From UBA2334 sp964396895 (lineage in GTDB: Bacteria; Pseudomonadota; Gammaproteobacteria; Burkholderiales; Burkholderiaceae_C), in contig CAYNGJ010000006.1 in assembly GCA_964396895.1 (NCBI GenBank), positions 62,001 through 126,000 on the forward strand: DNA of 64,000 bases, written 5' to 3'. This document shows positions 42,904 to 50,488 of the stretch, piece by piece (the stretch's first letter is position 1; each line of letters opens with the position of its first letter). The translations under genes were made by a program, and so were the position numbers. The notes below the pieces were generated by a model. That model did no database searches. It was not told where the DNA came from and worked only from the letters and a program-made list of their open reading frames with translations.

Positions 42904-44739
42904 TCAGCCCGGCGCAGGCGGTGTGGCCATGGACGGGGCCGCCGCCTGTGGCTGAACCCGCCATTGGCTCAGGTGGTACTGGGCCACTTGCGGCCGGTGC
43001 GCAATGGACACCATGGCACCGTTGTTGGCCGACACCACCGCTTGCAGTTGGGCATAGATGTGGGCTTCGGCCTCGGCGTCCAGTGCGCTGGTGCCTTCGT
43101 CCACAAACAACCAACGGGGCTGTTTGAGCAGCACGCGGGCGGCGGCCAGCCGCTGCTGCTCCCCGCCCGACAGGGTTTGCCCCCAAGCGGCTTCCACGTC
43201 CAGTTGCTCGGCCCACTGCGGCAGCAGCGCGTGGCGCAGCGCCTGGTTCAGCTGGGCATCGGTGTAGCGGCTGGCGGGTTCGGGGTAGGCCAGGGCATCG
43301 CGCAAGGGGCCGTTCGGAAAATACGGCCGCTGGGGCAAAAACTGGGTGTGTGGGGCGTGGTCAGGGGGGCGTTGTATGTGGCCCTCCACCCAAGGCCAGA
43401 TGCCCGCCAAGGCGCGGAACAGGGTAGATTTCCCGCTGCCTGACGGGCCCTGCACCAGCACCGCATCGCCAGGGGCGAGGCCGAGCTCACTGGGCACCCC
43501 CAACGCCTGGCCCCCGGGCAAACGCAAGACCAGCCCCTGGGTCTGCCACCCGTCGGCAGCGGGTGCGGCATCGGTTTTTTCAATATCAGTAGCTGAATAG
43601 TCAATGCTGGAAAGCGCTGGGGCACTAAAACTGTCTTCAAAACTTGTCAGCCGGTCGGTGGTGGCCCGCCACGCGGCGAGCGAGGCGTAGTTGTCGATGA
43701 ACCAGGCCAACGAGTCTTGCACCCGCCCGAAGGCCGAGGCGATCTGCATCAGCTCACCCAACTGGATGGCACCGCTGAAAAACCGGGGCGCCGCCACCAC
43801 GAAGGGAAAGACCACCGCCGCTTGCCCGAAACCCACCGTGAACCAGGTCAGGCGCTTCTGGGCGCGGATCAGCGTCAGGTAGTTGGCCAGCACATCGGCA
43901 AAGCGTTGGCCCAGGTGCTGGCGCTCCACCGCTTCACCCCGGTCCAGGGCAATGGACTCGCTGTACTCCCGCACCCGCACCAAGTGGTGGCGGAAGTTGG
44001 CTTCGCGCCGTTGCTGCTCGAAGTTCAGGCCCATCAGGGGGCGGCCAATGAAATGGGTGATGACGCTGCCCGCCAGGCAGTACACCAGTGCCATCCAGAC
44101 CATGAAGCCGGGGATTTCCCAGTGTTGACCCCCCACCTCCACGCCAAACGCGCCCGAGAGTCCCCACAAAATGCCCACAAAGCTCACCAGCGTGACCACG
44201 GCATTCAGCAGGCCCATGCTCAGACCCACGGAATAGCTGGTGAACAGGTTCAGGTCTTCTGCCATGCGCTGGTCGGGGTTGTCCGGCGTGGCGGTTGGGT
44301 TGGTGTTGGCAAACCGCATCAGCTCCATGCGGTAGAAGGCCTGCGCCTGCAGCCACCGGTCCATGAAGTGGGCGGTCATCCAGGCACGCCAGCGCATTTC
44401 CAGCAACTGGGTCAGGTAGAACTTGTACACCGCGATCACGATGTAGCCCCCAGCCAGCCACGCAAACCGCCCCAGTTGCTGCCAGAACACGGCTTGGTCC
44501 TTGTTCTGTAAGGCGTCGTAGAACAGGCGGTTCCAGTCGTTGATGAGCACCAGCATGTACACCGCGCCCAGGTTCAGCGCGACGATGGCCGCCAGCAGCC
44601 CGCGCGCTTGCCAACGCTGGTCAGAGCTGAAATACGGCCGCGCCAGCGACCAGACACGGCGCAGCATGGTGGTGGTGAGCTGGGTCTTGTGTTGCCAGGT
44701 GGCCCAAAAAGACGGGGGATGGGGGTGTGCAGGGTTCAT
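42904..44739 (-). CDS. ABC transporter ATP-binding/permease protein (YddA/ABCD type)
   Basis: This 611-residue half-transporter has an ABC_membrane_2 transmembrane domain (about 1-360; WNRLFYDALQNKDQAVFW, then TNPDQRMAEDLN-like DNPDQRMAEDLNLFTSYSVG) and an ATPase domain (Walker A QGPSGSGKST, signature LSGGEQQRLAAARVLL, Walker B RWLFVDEGTSALD). It is related to bacterial YddA/SbmA-type exporters and peroxisomal ABCD; the substrate is unknown. A repeat (copy H) lies in frame in the linker at about residues 370-386. ATG 44739 gives MNPAHPHPPSFWATW. Confidence 0.85.
   Translation of the reverse strand: MNPAHPHPPSFWATWQHKTQLTTTMLRRVWSLARPYFSSDQRWQARGLLAAIVALNLGAVYMLVLINDWNRLFYDALQNKDQAVFWQQLGRFAWLAGGYIVIAVYKFYLTQLLEMRWRAWMTAHFMDRWLQAQAFYRMELMRFANTNPTATPDNPDQRMAEDLNLFTSYSVGLSMGLLNAVVTLVSFVGILWGLSGAFGVEVGGQHWEIPGFMVWMALVYCLAGSVITHFIGRPLMGLNFEQQRREANFRHHLVRVREYSESIALDRGEAVERQHLGQRFADVLANYLTLIRAQKRLTWFTVGFGQAAVVFPFVVAAPRFFSGAIQLGELMQIASAFGRVQDSLAWFIDNYASLAAWRATTDRLTSFEDSFSAPALSSIDYSATDIEKTDAAPAADGWQTQGLVLRLPGGQALGVPSELGLAPGDAVLVQGPSGSGKSTLFRALAGIWPWVEGHIQRPPDHAPHTQFLPQRPYFPNGPLRDALAYPEPASRYTDAQLNQALRHALLPQWAEQLDVEAAWGQTLSGGEQQRLAAARVLLKQPRWLFVDEGTSALDAEAEAHIYAQLQAVVSANNGAMVSIAHRPQVAQYHLSQWRVQPQAAAPSMATPPAPG
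43584..43630 (-). repeat. interspersed AT-rich repeat, copy H (in-frame in ABC exporter linker)
   Basis: On the minus strand: TAGTGCCCCAGCGCTTTCC, then AGCATTGACTATTCAGCTAC. It aligns with copies D and C (GCACNCAGCGCTT, ATTGACA, GCT). It encodes about residues 370-386 (FSAPALSSIDYSATDIE) between the membrane and ATPase domains. Confidence 0.65.
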
Positions 44740-44862
44740 GTGCTGTGCATGGTAGTGGGCCAGTGGACCAAACTGCGGGCGAAAAGGGCATTTGTCCGAG
44801 GCATTGCAGGGGTCTGATCGGCCTACACTGAAACGAGTTTCAACATTTTTGGGTGCTGCATC

Positions 44863-46284
44863 ATGCGAAAAATCGGGTGGGGAGTGGGTCTGTTCATGGT
44901 GGCCATGGGTATCGTGGGCTGTGGGGGCGGTGCCCAGGAAAACCAAGCCAGCCCAGCGCCGACCACCCCCGCGCCCGCCCCGGTGGTGATGCAGAGCCTG
45001 AGCGTGTCGCCCACCTCGGTCACGCTGGTGGTCGGGGCGAAACAAACGTTTTCCGTCACCGCGCGTTACTCAGACGGCAGCAGCCGGGCAATGGCCACGG
45101 GCATTGGCTGGACCGCGGGCGGCACAGTGGCTGCGGTGGACGCCACCACCGGTGAGCTGACGGCCAAGGCAGCGGGCAACGACACCGTCACCGCCACCGT
45201 GGGCACGCTCACCGGCACGGCACGCGTGGTCGTGGCCACGCCCTACCAGGCCGTGGCGGGAGGGGGCAGCCACACCGTGGGCATCAAATCCGATGGCAGC
45301 CTGTATGGCTGGGGGCAGAACCGCTCAGGCCAAGTGGGGGACGGAACCCTGCAAGATCGCCTGACGCCCACTGGGGTGGGTTCCCAGAAAACCTGGACAC
45401 GGGTGGCCGCCGGGGAGTTTCACACCGTGGCACTGCGCGCGGATGGCACGCTGTGGGCCTGGGGCCTCAACCAGAACGGGCAACTCGGCATGGGCAACTT
45501 TGCCAGTCTGAGCGAGCCCACCGCTGTGGGCAAGGACAAAGACTGGACCGATGTGGCCGTGGGCAGTTACCACACCCTGGCGGTCAAAAAAGACGGCACG
45601 CTGTGGGCCTGGGGCCGCAACTTCAACGGGCAACTGGGCCTTGGCTCCACGGTGGACCAGTCCTCGCCGACGCAGGTGGGCGCACTGACGACGTGGGCGG
45701 CGGTGGCCGCCGGCGCAGAACATTCGGTGGCCCGCCGCAGCGATGGCAGCCTGTACGCCTGGGGCAACAACTTCAGCGGCCAACTGGGCAGTGGCCTCAG
45801 CACGGACAGCAACGTCCCGGTGGCGGTGGTGGGCAGCAATTGGACATCGCTGGCCGCTGGCGGCAGCCACACCCTGGCGGTGCGGGCCGACGGCGCTTTG
45901 TTCGCTTGGGGCAGTAACCTGCAAGGCCAGTTGGGGTCTGGCAGCACCGGTACCGGGTCCAACACGCCCGTGCGGGTGGGCAGCGACGGCGACTGGCTGC
46001 TGGCGGGAGCGGGCAATGGTCACAGCGCAGCCATCCGCATCAACGGCAGTTTGTGGGCCTGGGGCGCCAACGGCGATGGCCAGCTGGGCGACGGCAGCCT
46101 GACGCCCAAGGCACTGCCCACGCAGGTGGGCAGCGCGCGTCACTGGGTCAAGCTGGCGGCGGGGCCGTTCACCACTTTTGCCATCGGGACCGATGGCTTG
46201 CTGTGGGGTTGGGGGCGCAATGCCGAAGGCCAGATGGGCAACGGTAACCAGGCCCAGGTGTTGAGTCCGGCCCCCATTCCCTGA
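44863..46284 (+). CDS. exported lipoprotein with BIG_2 domain and RCC1-type beta-propeller repeats
   Basis: This 473-residue surface or periplasmic protein has a lipoprotein signal (VAMGIVGC, lipobox IVGC), a Pro/Ala linker, a bacterial Ig-like BIG_2 domain (about 45-130; LSVSPTSVTLVVGAKQTFSV), then about seven RCC1 repeats of roughly 50 residues, each with an LxAWGxNxxGQLG core (for example TLWAWGLNQNGQLGMG, SLYAWGNNFSGQLGSG). These should close a seven-bladed propeller. Propellers of this kind often bind proteins or sugars; the ligand is unknown. Promoter region 44740-44862 contains a TGAAAC-GA-GTTTCA palindrome. Confidence 0.85.
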   Translation: MRKIGWGVGLFMVAMGIVGCGGGAQENQASPAPTTPAPAPVVMQSLSVSPTSVTLVVGAKQTFSVTARYSDGSSRAMATGIGWTAGGTVAAVDATTGELTAKAAGNDTVTATVGTLTGTARVVVATPYQAVAGGGSHTVGIKSDGSLYGWGQNRSGQVGDGTLQDRLTPTGVGSQKTWTRVAAGEFHTVALRADGTLWAWGLNQNGQLGMGNFASLSEPTAVGKDKDWTDVAVGSYHTLAVKKDGTLWAWGRNFNGQLGLGSTVDQSSPTQVGALTTWAAVAAGAEHSVARRSDGSLYAWGNNFSGQLGSGLSTDSNVPVAVVGSNWTSLAAGGSHTLAVRADGALFAWGSNLQGQLGSGSTGTGSNTPVRVGSDGDWLLAGAGNGHSAAIRINGSLWAWGANGDGQLGDGSLTPKALPTQVGSARHWVKLAAGPFTTFAIGTDGLLWGWGRNAEGQMGNGNQAQVLSPAPIP

Positions 46285-46309
46285 GGGGTGGCCGGCGCAG
46301 CCCCCGGCG

Positions 46310-47212
46310 TCAGTTGCCGGGGTTGGAGACACCGCTGGCCACATGCCCGGCGGGCACATGGCGCGCCGCTGACTCGATGTGACCGGTCTGGTCGTCAAAA
46401 AAGAAGTCGGGCTCAAACTCGCGCAGGAATTCACCCTTGTCCAGTCCGCCCAGAAACATGGCCTCGTCCACGTCGATGGCCCAATCCATCAGGGTGCGGA
46501 TGGCGCGCTCGTGCGCAGGCGCGCTGCGCGCCGTGACCAGCGCGGTGCGGATGCGCATGGTGGCGGAGGACGCTTGCTGCAACCTGTGCAGCGCCACCAG
46601 CAGGGGCTTGAAGGGGCCATCGGGCAGGGGCACGGCGGCACGGTCCTGCTCGTGCTGCTGAAACGCGTTTAACCCCTGGCGCTGGAACACCTGCTCGGCC
46701 TCGTCGCTGAACAGCACGGCATCCCCGTCGAACGCAATGCGCACTTCGTGGGGATGGGCGTCGCTGGCATGGACCGATTGGGGGTAGGCCTGCGCTGCCG
46801 GCACCCCGGCCGCCAAGGCGGCGCGCACGTCACTCAGGTGGGTGCTCAAAAACAGGTTGGCCCGCAGCGGACGCAGGTAGCGCCAAGGTGCTTCGCCGCG
46901 TGTGAATGAGCCGCGAACGATGTTCAACCCATAGTGACGGGCCGAGCGGAACACGCGCATGCCGCTGACCGGGTCGTTGCGGGACAAAATGACCACCTCC
47001 ACACGCTGCTGCTCATGGGTGTTGAACGCCAGCAGCTTCTTGACCAGGGAAAACGCCACACCCGGTGGCGCAGGCATGTCCAGCCGTTGCAGTTGCAAGG
47101 CCATGTAGGCGCGGTCGTTCTCCTGTTCGAAGAGGCGGTTTTCTTCTTCGAAGTCGAAAAGAGCACGCGAAGAGATGGCAACCACCAGTTTTCCGTCGAG
47201 GGAGGCGGCCAT
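46310..47212 (-). CDS. 5'-nucleotidase, PF06189-type
   Basis: This 300-residue protein matches the cytosolic 5'-nucleotidase (NT5C1-like) family: ALFDFEEENRLFEQEN near the start, VEVVILSRNDPVSGMRVFRS, RIAFDGDAVLFSDEAEQVFQ (acidic motif) and EFEPDFFFDDQTGHI. It would dephosphorylate nucleoside monophosphates. It is the last gene of the minus-strand operon, 3 bp after the acyltransferase gene; its relation to that pathway is unclear and may be incidental. Confidence 0.8.
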   Translation of the reverse strand: MAASLDGKLVVAISSRALFDFEEENRLFEQENDRAYMALQLQRLDMPAPPGVAFSLVKKLLAFNTHEQQRVEVVILSRNDPVSGMRVFRSARHYGLNIVRGSFTRGEAPWRYLRPLRANLFLSTHLSDVRAALAAGVPAAQAYPQSVHASDAHPHEVRIAFDGDAVLFSDEAEQVFQRQGLNAFQQHEQDRAAVPLPDGPFKPLLVALHRLQQASSATMRIRTALVTARSAPAHERAIRTLMDWAIDVDEAMFLGGLDKGEFLREFEPDFFFDDQTGHIESAARHVPAGHVASGVSNPGN

Positions 47213-47215
47213 GGG

Positions 47216-47794
47216 TCAGCTTTCGGTGGTGGGTGGGTGGGCGGCGTGCTCGGCATCCATGCGCCGCACCGTGGGGGACAGGCTGCGCGGCATCAGCCGG
47301 TTGACGGCGGGCAGCACCACGGTGCCGGGTGCAATGTGGCGTGACACCACACAGTTGGCCCCCACCACCACGTCATCACCCAGCACAATGCCCCCCTGAA
47401 TGCGCGCACCAGGGTAGAGCACCACGTTCTTGCCCAGCTTGGGAGTGCCGGGCACCGAGCCCATGCCCAGGGTCACCTCGTGGTGAATGAGGCAGTTGGG
47501 CCCAATGTCCACCCCGGGGCCAAAGTAAACGTTGTTGGGGTGGATCAGGCACAACCCAGGGCCCAGCTTGCTGCCACCCTTGCCTGCCCACAGCTCCACA
47601 TTGAACGCCCAGTAGGACAGGTGCAGCGCACGGTACAGCAGCCACAGCGGCACGCGCAACCCCCGGGGCAAACGGTGCACCCACTCCCCCAGGCGGTGGA
47701 TGGCGACAATCCAGAACCCGGGGTGACTGACCCAGCCGCCCAATGCGGCATAGGCCTGTCGGTCGGCCTTGAGGTCAGCGAAGAAGGTCCTCAT
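47216..47794 (-). CDS. hexapeptide-repeat acyltransferase, serine acetyltransferase-like
   Basis: This 192-residue left-handed beta-helix protein has HPNNVYFGPGVDIGPNCLIH, then HEVTLGMGSVPGTPKLGKNV and LGDDVVVGANCVVSRHI. The His-His-Glu-Val segment matches the active-site region of CysE/LpxA-class transferases using acyl-CoA. It is shorter than CysE and its N-terminus is amphipathic (WIVAIHRLGEWVHRLPRGLR). The acceptor is unknown; the operon suggests an acyl or acetyl acceptor in the pathway below. Its start overlaps the SGNH gene stop by 4 bp. Confidence 0.8.
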   Translation of the reverse strand: MRTFFADLKADRQAYAALGGWVSHPGFWIVAIHRLGEWVHRLPRGLRVPLWLLYRALHLSYWAFNVELWAGKGGSKLGPGLCLIHPNNVYFGPGVDIGPNCLIHHEVTLGMGSVPGTPKLGKNVVLYPGARIQGGIVLGDDVVVGANCVVSRHIAPGTVVLPAVNRLMPRSLSPTVRRMDAEHAAHPPTTES

Positions 47795-48639
47795 GGTGGA
47801 CTGGCTTTGGCCAGCACCGTGACCAAAGCGCGGGCGGCATGCAATTGGCCCTGGGTGTTCAGGTGCTCACCATCGCTGCTGTAGTCGGGGAACAGCGCTG
47901 GCACCTGCTGGCCCTGCCACTCCACCGTGTGGGCGCTGCCGTCCGGGCGGGTCTGCTCCACGCGGGCCAAGTCATACAAAAACCCAGTTTGGCCGTAACT
48001 TTGCCGCACCAGCTGGTTGTACTCCTCGCGCTTCAGGTTGTCCAAAATGCCATGGGGTGCCTTGCCCAGCAGGCGCTTGAGGCTGGCCTTCCAGCCCGTT
48101 TGCACGGTGGTCAGGGGCACGGTGAAATGCACCAGGCGCAAACCGGGTTGCTGGGCCTGAACGGTGGCCATCGACGCCTGGTATCGGGCAAACAGCTGCT
48201 TCACGTCGGTGCCGGCATGCACGTCCACGTAGCAAAATTTGAGCGCTGCCACTTGCAGCCCAGGTGCTTTGGTGGCCAGTGCACGTTCGAACGATTGCAG
48301 TTTTTTCAACGGCAGGGTGTTTTCGTCCACCAGGGCGTGGGCAATACCCGCTTGTTTCATGTCAGCAGCCGAGGTGACCTTGACCACTGGCAGCGTGACC
48401 TGGGCATCTTGGGACAGTTGCTGTATGCCCGCCAACAGGTTGTCACCCACCGACTGGTGGCCAAAAAACACGCGCTGGCCCGCCAACTGGTTCAGCGCGA
48501 GCTTCAGCGGCGCGGGTTCTGCTTGGGCAGTGGCCGCGCTGGCGGCACCGGCCAGTCCCACGGCCAGGAGAACTTGGCGCAGCCAAGCAGCCGGTGCAAG
48601 CCGCGGGATGTGTGGGGGATAGGGGTGGGTGACCGTCAT
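47791..48639 (-). CDS. exported SGNH-like hydrolase/acyl-handling protein
   Basis: This 282-residue protein has a signal peptide (VLLAVGLAGAASAATAQA). The first block, RVFFGHQSVGDNLLAGIQQL (about residues 56-75), occupies the place of the GDS(L) serine motif, and DYSSDGEHLNTQGQLHAARA near the C-terminus fits SGNH block V (Asp-x-x-His). KFCYVDVHAGTD and LRLVHFTVPLTTV are intermediate strands. A periplasmic esterase or acyltransferase is plausible; activity is not established. It overlaps the ACP stop by 4 bp. Confidence 0.65.
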   Translation of the reverse strand: MTVTHPYPPHIPRLAPAAWLRQVLLAVGLAGAASAATAQAEPAPLKLALNQLAGQRVFFGHQSVGDNLLAGIQQLSQDAQVTLPVVKVTSAADMKQAGIAHALVDENTLPLKKLQSFERALATKAPGLQVAALKFCYVDVHAGTDVKQLFARYQASMATVQAQQPGLRLVHFTVPLTTVQTGWKASLKRLLGKAPHGILDNLKREEYNQLVRQSYGQTGFLYDLARVEQTRPDGSAHTVEWQGQQVPALFPDYSSDGEHLNTQGQLHAARALVTVLAKASPP

Positions 48640-48893
48640 GGTGCCGCGCTGATCGCGCCCTGTTTGCGCGCCACATAGCTGGCGATGTGGTCCAAAGAGT
48701 CCAGGTTGTCGGGCAGCATCTCCTCGTCCTTGACCTTGAAACCGTAGGTGGACTCCAGAAAGGCAATGAGGTCGAACACACCGGTGGAGTCCATGATGCC
48801 ACTGTCCAGCAGCGACTGGGCATCGCCCAGACTGTCCGGGTCGGGGACGTAAAAGTTGCTGACGATGAATTCGCGAATGTGTTTTTTGATCAT
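48636..48893 (-). CDS. acyl carrier protein (phosphopantetheine-binding)
   Basis: An 85-residue carrier protein. The phosphopantetheine serine is in LLDSGIMDSTGVFDLIAFLE, matching the D-S-x-G/S motif region, with acidic flanks (DEEMLPDNLDSLDHIAS). It starts 4 bp inside the ligase gene. As a dedicated ACP beside an acyl-AMP ligase and hydrolase, it likely carries a pathway intermediate rather than serving fatty acid synthesis. Confidence 0.85.
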   Translation of the reverse strand: MIKKHIREFIVSNFYVPDPDSLGDAQSLLDSGIMDSTGVFDLIAFLESTYGFKVKDEEMLPDNLDSLDHIASYVARKQGAISAAP

Positions 48894-50488
48894 GTTTCTC
48901 CCTGGGTGTGAACGGGGGTGGCGGGCAAGTCCAGCTTTTTGATTTTGCCGGTTTCGGTTTTGGGCAGCTCGGTGACCAGCACAATGTATTTGGGCACCAT
49001 GAAACTTTCAAGCCTGCGTTGACATTCCATTTGGAGTTGCCGTTCGCTCCATTGGGCGCCGTCGTCCAGCACCACAAAGGCTTTGATGGCTTGGCCGAGG
49101 ATGTCGTCGGGCACCCCGATCACGGCGGCCTCGCGCACACCGGTCAGGTTCATGAGGGCGTTTTCCACCTCTTTGGGGGCCACTTTCTCTCCCCGCGATT
49201 TGATGATGTCGTCCATGCGGCTGATGAAATACAGGTAGCCGTCTTGGTCCATGTGACAGCGGTCGCCGGTGTAAAACACCACTTCACCAGGCAGGCGGCC
49301 GTGGGGGCGCAGGCGTTGCGCGGTTTCCTCGGGTTTGTTCCAGTAGCCCTTCATCACCGTGCCACCACGGATGACCAGCTCACCCGTGCCCCCCGGCCCC
49401 AGGCGCTGGTTGTGCTCGTCCACCAGCCACATTTCGGTGTTGGGAATGGCAAGGCCTACGCTGTCGGGTTTTCGATCCAGGTCTTCCGGGGGCAGGCAGG
49501 TGCAGCGCTTGCATTCGGTCAGGCCGTACATCGAGAAAATGCGTGCCCGTGGGAACAGCTCGCTCAAACGCGCAATGTGTTTCTGCGGCAGGTTGGCAGC
49601 GGTGTTGGTGATGAACCGGACGCTGTGGTGCAACGCCGGGTCCAGCGAGGTCATCTGGGTCACCAGGGCAAAGATGGTGGGCACGCCGGGTAAACCGGTC
49701 ACCCCTTCCTGGGCCACCAGCTGCAAGGTGCGGGCCGGGAAGGCGAATGAGCGCTCCAGCACCAGGCGTGCACCGGCCCGAAACGCCATGATCATCTGGT
49801 ACAGGCCGTAGTTGAAGGCCAGCGGCAGCACACTCAGGATGACATCGCTCTGGCGCAAATCCAGCAAGTGGGTGATGGACTCGCACGCGGTGAGCATGTT
49901 GCGGTGCGTCAGCATCACGCCCTTGGGCTGGCCGGTGGAGCCCGAGGTGTAGATCAGGGTGGCCAGGTCCTGGTCGATGTTGGTGCGTGGCGGCGCAGGC
50001 GCGTTGCTGTCCACCAGCTGGGCGACATCCCAGGCGCGGCCCCCCGGCAGGGCAGGCAGGTCCACGTCTTCCACGGGGCCGCTGACCCAGGTGGTGCGTA
50101 CCGAGCTGGCTTGGGCGAGGCAAGGCACAAACACCGCCTTCAAGGGCTGGTGGGTGATGAATGTGGTGGGGGTGGCATCGGCCAGCAGGTAGGCCAGTTT
50201 GTCCTGTCGCGTGAGCGGGTTGACCACGCAGGCCACCGCGTTGGCCTTCAGGGCCGCCCAGAAGGCCACCACGGTCTCGGGTGTGTTCTCGCCGTAAATC
50301 ATCACCCTGTCTCCTCGCGCCACGCCAGTGTTCACCAGCTGCCTGGCCAGGGCATTGGCGGCACTGTCCAGTTGGGCATAGGTCAGGCGAGCGGAGCTGC
50401 ACACCAGAGCCACATGGCCGGGGTGGGCCCGCGCGCTGTGGGCCAGGTAGTCGTGCAACTGCGGCACAGCGCCGTGGATGTCAGTCAT
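48890..50488 (-). CDS. AMP-dependent acyl-CoA/acyl-ACP ligase
   Basis: A 532-residue ANL-superfamily adenylating enzyme: ATLIYTSGSTGQPKGVMLTH (P-loop), FSMYGLTECKRCTCLPPED, FYTGDRCHMDQDGYLYF, and the Lys-bearing KTETGKIKKLDLP. YGLTECKRCTCLPPEDLDRK resembles ligases near exosortase-linked polysaccharide loci. It should activate a carboxylic acid and pass it to the adjacent ACP (or CoA). It overlaps both neighbours by 4 bp. Confidence 0.85.
   Translation of the reverse strand: MTDIHGAVPQLHDYLAHSARAHPGHVALVCSSARLTYAQLDSAANALARQLVNTGVARGDRVMIYGENTPETVVAFWAALKANAVACVVNPLTRQDKLAYLLADATPTTFITHQPLKAVFVPCLAQASSVRTTWVSGPVEDVDLPALPGGRAWDVAQLVDSNAPAPPRTNIDQDLATLIYTSGSTGQPKGVMLTHRNMLTACESITHLLDLRQSDVILSVLPLAFNYGLYQMIMAFRAGARLVLERSFAFPARTLQLVAQEGVTGLPGVPTIFALVTQMTSLDPALHHSVRFITNTAANLPQKHIARLSELFPRARIFSMYGLTECKRCTCLPPEDLDRKPDSVGLAIPNTEMWLVDEHNQRLGPGGTGELVIRGGTVMKGYWNKPEETAQRLRPHGRLPGEVVFYTGDRCHMDQDGYLYFISRMDDIIKSRGEKVAPKEVENALMNLTGVREAAVIGVPDDILGQAIKAFVVLDDGAQWSERQLQMECQRRLESFMVPKYIVLVTELPKTETGKIKKLDLPATPVHTQGET

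Noticed and set aside
45250..46250. Periodic repeats of about 150 bp resembling a tandem array
   Set aside because: They are the coding repeats of the RCC1 propeller, not a DNA array or CRISPR.
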